64,000 nt of DNA, taken from NCBI RefSeq assembly GCF_025698545.1, contig NC_068569.1, positions 4,650,001-4,714,000 on the forward strand, given 5' to 3'. A program made the position numbers and the translations under genes. Shown in pieces: positions 59,611-64,000 of this stretch (position 1 is the first letter of the stretch; each line of letters starts with the position of its first letter). Source of the DNA: Gossypium raimondii (lineage: Eukaryota; Streptophyta; Magnoliopsida; Malvales; Malvaceae). The notes below the pieces were generated by a model. The model had not been told where the DNA came from and searched no databases. It saw nothing but the letters and a program-made list of their open reading frames with translations.

Positions 59611-61990
59611 CTTCTTCATCGCCCTCTATTTTTTAAACATATTGTTTTCCGAAAGAAGTAAAAACCGGTACTTCAAAACAAAGACATAAAAACAATGAAA
59701 GTGAAAACAAAGTTTGATTCCATTGAATTTTTATCGAAAAGAAAAGTGAGTGATGAAGGCGATTCTAACTCTAGGCAGCCGGAGCACTGAAAAAGGAGGG
59801 AGTGTGCATCCATGGCCATGAATTGCTGCAGTTAAATAGTGATGAAATGAGACTGTTTATTGCAGTTTATGTTTGGTAATCAATAATTGGGAGTGCAATG
59901 CAAGGAATGTTTGACACTTGGTCCCCAAGGCATGAACAGCATGTTTAATTGTTTATATGTAATAATAATAAAAAAGGTCAAATACAGCCTATGTCACTAT
60001 TACTTTAATACTTTTGTTTGTCTGTTTTTCAAATAGTAAAATACGAAAGGATTGAACTGGATTTGGTAATTAATCTTCATTTATGTTTTGTTTATTTTCC
60101 TTGCGAGATTGTGGAGGGAAACAATTGTTAAAAGTAATTAACATGAATCAAATGAATTAATGTTAGGGACAGTAGAACCCCCCAAATATTCTCCAAACCT
60201 CACGTACTTGGTCTCATGGACTTTTGTAATAATGGAAACCCATTTGAAACTCAACCAAGCACACTACCTCTTAACACAGTTTAAATTATCCACTAGTTTT
60301 CTCTCTGATAAAAATTAAGCCTCTGGTAAACGTCCCTCCACTCTAGGGTTAAATACGATTTCTTGGGTTCAAAATTGAAACCTGTAATTCCATGACGAAG
60401 AAAATTGCATCGGAACGTAAGCCTTTCCTATGGATAATGGGCCATTTGGTCCGTCCACAGTTAAGATGGTCCAATACTAGCTAGTTGATTGAGGCCAATA
60501 ATTTGAGAGATATTGATATGAATATATGCATGCATGTTTATGCAGATTATCGAATAGTCAAGTGGGAAAAAAAGCCAGGAGATGATAAGAAAGGTATAAC
60601 GTGGAAGTCACCTTCAGGCCTTACGTCCCAACACAACTCAGCTTTTCAACCCATTATTATGCTTGTTCTAAAGCATCCAAACCAACTTGACCTGAAGCAT
60701 CTCAAATTAAACCCATTGCATTGCCTTTCATGGTCCTCGCCCACCAACCAACCTTCATTAACTCTACAATTTGCTTTCACTTTTATATGCATTTTTTTTT
60801 TTTTTTTGTTAATGTGGATGAGGGAGGGTAACCTACTTCTCTCTTGTTATGGCATGAAAAGGCTACCAAAAAAACACAGTTGAATGTAAAAGTTTTATTT
60901 TTTATACCAACTTATCAACCAAAAAGTATATATTATACAAATCTAAGTTTTGAACATCTGCAACAATTTGTTAATTCCCATCATCAATCTGTAGTTAATA
61001 ATGAAGCCGATTGCTTTGAAGAGAAAGGAAACTGAAAATCAGCCATCTTTCCGTCTTCAACTATATTACTAAATTCAACTAAAAATGCTAAAAATTAAAG
61101 AGGACAAATTAAATTTTTCTCTTAATTTTTTTAGTATTTTTAGTTAAATTTGAATTTATCGATCTCTTATAAGAAATAAATAAAGATGACATGAAATCAC
61201 ATTTTCATACTATCATTTCTCTGCCAGATACAATTTTAAGATAAAACTAAACACTTCCCACTAATTATAAGAAGAAAAAAGAGAGAGAGAGATGGGAGCA
61301 AGAACTTAGTAGAAACCTTGAAAGCATCCATGCATGTCTAATCAGATAACACAAAGCTACATAATAGTATAGATAACTCGAAAGTTATCTACAAACCCCC
61401 AAACGGAGAATTTTCATATTAAAAAAATAGGAAAAAGTTAACGATGGAGCAAGACCTTTCACTCGCCTCTCCTAATTATGAGTTCATTATTCAATTAATG
61501 AATTAATTGCTCACAAAATCACATTTGGGGAGCCAATGGTCCAATGGAGTGACAGATTTTGATACCGTACCCCCCATTAGAAAATTTCTTCAACTTTTTA
61601 AACACCAAATCACCATCCATATAAACAATACTGACAATATATATATAAAATATTGGTTCTTGTTTGAAACCCTAAATAGAAAGCAGGCGGAATTGAAGAA
61701 AAAGATCCGCTAATTACAACATTAAAGGGGGAAAAAAAACTTGTACAAAAACAGTGGTCAAGTTTCCATTGTTGGGTGGGATTATAACACCTTCTTCTTC
61801 TTCATCATCACCTACTTATATACATAACATAAACATTAATTTCAGAACCTGCAAAATAACACCTTTAAAACCCAGAATCCTTTCCCCCAAAAAGCCTCAG
61901 GACAAAAGAGAAAGCGATGAAAATTAAAAAGTTCAAAATTGAACATATTACTAGACCATGCTGGGGAAGACTGGAGAGGAGAGGTTAAGT

Positions 61991-63093
61991 TCAAAACGAC
62001 GGGACAACTCCAAACCCATACATGTTACTGCGATCCACTTCGACTTCTATGTCCGTACGCTTCGCGAACCTTCCTTTGATTCTCGGCCTCATCTCTGCGT
62101 ATGCTTTTCTGGAGGCGTAACGGATCGTCTTCTCGAATTTCCTGTTCTTTCTCTTCTCCCTGTACCTCAGCACCCTTGCTTCTCTGTCCGCCGGTGATAG
62201 CTGCACCGTCTGATGTGTTGACTCAGGCCCTCTTCCGTACGGGTTTGATATGTCCGTCATCGTACTTCCGTCTGGGACTACCCCAACATCCAATGATGAT
62301 GATGATACCTGTAAACCAATATCGAAAACCAAAGTTCAAATTTAAATTCAGAATGACAATACTACTTTGTAATGGTGAAATGTTTCGAAGCTCGTTTGCT
62401 TACGCTGTGGCTGATGAAGTTGGGGTTGTAGCCATAAGAGAAGGATTTGGATCCGGTGAAGTCCAAGTCGAAACAGTGATCGTTAGCCGACGGAGCTTGA
62501 ACATTCTTGCTTTGGACAGGGACCACCCCATCGGTGCCGGAGCTGTTCTGCTCCCGGGCATCCATTTTTGGATCCCCATGCCCGTAATCTAGATCCAGAA
62601 ACGGGTCCATCTCCGAGAACACGTACTGCCCCGAGTTCACGTCCGGGCTGTCCACAGCCTTATGGTTAGGGTTCGGAAGCAGCCACGATGCCGCCTCCGC
62701 TTCCTCCCGGCTGACATCAGCGTCTCCGTCCACGTCGGAGAAGTAACGCTCCTCCAGAAACTTAACAACTCCGTTGGGTTTGACGGCTGGGACTGAATTG
62801 ACGGAGTCGTAGAAGGGGGTTACAGGGAGGCGCTCGTGTCGGCTAGCAAGAGGGTTGGCGGAGTGGATGTCACGGTCGCAGGTAATACAGAGAGCGGCTG
62901 CATCGGCCTTGCAAGTGACGTGAGCGGGCGCTTGCTCGCAGACTTCACAGACCCAAACTCGAGCGTGACGCGAGGCGAGCTTGTTGGCTGCGTGGATTTT
63001 GGAGTCACAGTTGGAGCATAGAAACGCCGAGTCAGCCCGGCAGAAAAGAGTCGCCGTCGCTGATTTGCATGAGTCACACAACTTCGATGCCAT
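61991..63093 (-). CDS. COL4: CONSTANS-like transcription factor, two B-boxes and CCT (COL3/4/5 group)
   Basis: A nuclear BBX group I regulator of light and flowering responses. Two exons, 63093-62404 and 62308-61991 on the minus strand, join in frame to 335 aa. B-box 1 ligands are C6, C9, C18, D21, C26, C29, H34 and H43. B-box 2 ligands are C49, C52, C61, D64, C69, C72, H77 and H86. The middle region is acidic and serine-rich. The CCT domain spans about residues 271-314 ([20 protein letters not shown] type, then GRFAKR) and carries DNA/NF-Y contacts and the nuclear signal. The C-terminus GFGVVPSF contains the VP motif that binds the COP1 WD40 domain in COL3 and relatives. The single intron before the CCT domain is typical for the family. 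The choice of COL4 rather than COL3 or COL5 rests on neighbourhood (At5g24930 beside PP2C71) and is less certain than the family. Confidence 0.93.
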
Positions 63094-64000
63094 TTCAACA
63101 ACCCAGTTTGCTAGAAGTTATCTTTTCTCCTCCTCTCTCTTTCTGTGGGTGTGAGCTGAGTTTGGGAAGGCTTTTCAGTTTTAGTTCTGCAGAAAGTTTT
63201 TTTCGGTGGGTTAAGAATAACGAGTTATGCTAAAAAATAATAATATTTAATAGGTATATTTTTACAATATATATCTAATATCTTTAAAATAAATGTATTT
63301 TTTTAAATAATGCGTCTTCTTTTAAGGAAATAATATGTTATTAATAATGAATATGACTTTAAATATAAATTCTAAAACTAATAATTAAAATAGGGTAAAT
63401 TTGAAAAAAGGGTTGATTTTAAATAATAATTAGGATTTAGACTTATTTCTCCAATATTTAAGAACATAGATTGATTTTGGAGAGAGAAATAGAAAACACG
63501 ACTTGCAAGAAGCGTTTTTTATTTCTAAAAATTGTTTTTTTTGTTGGTTTTAAATTTTTGGGGAGAATAATTTATTTGTATTAGTATTTGAGGAGACCCA
63601 TATGATAGATTTAAAATGTGTTTAGGTTTACGGTGGCTCTCAGTAACTTACACTTTTCGTCTATTGTGTTGGGAGGAAACCATCACCTTAGAAGTCCATC
63701 GCATTACAACTCGGGCTTCAGTTCACGGTGGTTATTGATCACAGGTTGAAGTATGATTAGGACTATTGGTTGATCATGGGTTCAAATTTAATGCCACTGG
63801 AAGAAAATGCTTTATAAACCCCATATAAAAGTTTAAGACCATAATCATAATAAAAAGTTAAGGGGTTTTCTGGTATAATCAACTTAGGGTCTGTTTGATT
63901 GCCAGTAAAATATTTTCCGTAAAATGATTTCTGGAAAATGTTTTACTTTTCTATAATATGATTCTTGGAAAATATTTTCCGGTGTTTGATTGAATCATGT
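63094..64000. other. COL promoter side and distal repeat
   Basis: 63094-63220 is probably the 5' UTR and core promoter (CT-rich on the sense side). Beyond it the DNA is AT-rich, and a MITE-like end begins at about 63886. Confidence 0.45.
63886..64000. mobile_element. Possible hAT-type MITE, cut by the window end
   Basis: TTAGGGTCTGTTTGATTGCC is a typical outer end of plant hAT-like MITEs. It is followed by short imperfect repeats of GGAAAATATTTTCC. The other end and the target duplication lie outside the window. Confidence 0.45.

Larger units (their letters stand above)
57965..61990. other. Intergenic DNA between PP2C and CONSTANS-like genes
   Basis: It holds the PP2C 3' flank, a decayed LINE tail (58345-58762), an AT-rich stretch, a local imperfect repeat pair (59395-59610) and the 3' flank of the COL gene. 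A 132-codon open frame at 60485-60883 has a low-complexity F-rich tract and no family resemblance, so it is not called. Confidence 0.5.

Noticed and set aside
60485-60883. 132-codon open frame
   Set aside because: It is long but contains a poly-F tract from a T-run, no domain and no paralogue. It lies in ordinary intergenic DNA.
1-64000. CRISPR arrays, bacterial operons, phage or toxin systems
   Set aside because: No regularly spaced repeats or bacterial gene organisation occur. The window is plant nuclear DNA.

Overview
The window is nuclear DNA of a dicot plant. The evidence is AT-rich intergenic DNA, short GT-AG introns, plant-specific families (class III peroxidase, CONSTANS-like, DUF1336, nepenthesin-type aspartic proteases) and plant transposon debris. 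The repeats and proteins look most like a Malvaceae genome, probably cotton (Gossypium). That assignment rests on recall, not on a search. I rebuilt exon structures by hand. Every join given below keeps the reading frame and uses GT-AG sites, except one GC-AG intron.

Layout. 1.3-3.5 kb holds EMC4 (+). 4.9-6.3 kb holds a secreted class III peroxidase (+). 12.9-33.8 kb holds a tandem cluster of four apparently intact aspartic proteases: three on + of the At5g10770/AED1 type and one divergent copy on -. Among and beyond them lie at least three relic copies at 17.6, 30.3-31.4 and 39.7-41.2 kb. 34-42 kb is a repeat-rich gap with two solo-LTR-like fossils that have exact 5-bp target duplications. 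42.7-43.6 kb holds a short DUF1336 (EDR2 C-terminal) gene (-) whose 3' end is tandemly duplicated. 46.4-46.7 kb holds a tiny one-pass membrane protein gene (-), divergent from an ABC1/UbiB-type kinase gene of 14 exons at 47.5-53.3 kb (+). 54.5-58.0 kb holds a PP2C phosphatase (+). 62.0-63.1 kb holds a two-B-box CONSTANS-like transcription factor (-).

The genes are not an operon or pathway. The order EMC4, aspartic proteases, DUF1336, small membrane protein, ABC1K, PP2C, COL appears to match two duplicated Arabidopsis segments (around At5g10740-10780 and At5g24930-24990), so this is an ancestral collinear block. The most dynamic part is the protease cluster. An ancestral two-gene unit seems to have been duplicated, with one member since lost, and the minus-strand protease has at least two gutted copies.

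I found no RNA gene, CRISPR array or clearly new molecular system. The most useful observations are the birth-and-death history of the protease cluster, the GC-AG intron, the duplicated DUF1336 3' end, and several cleanly delimited transposon fossils.
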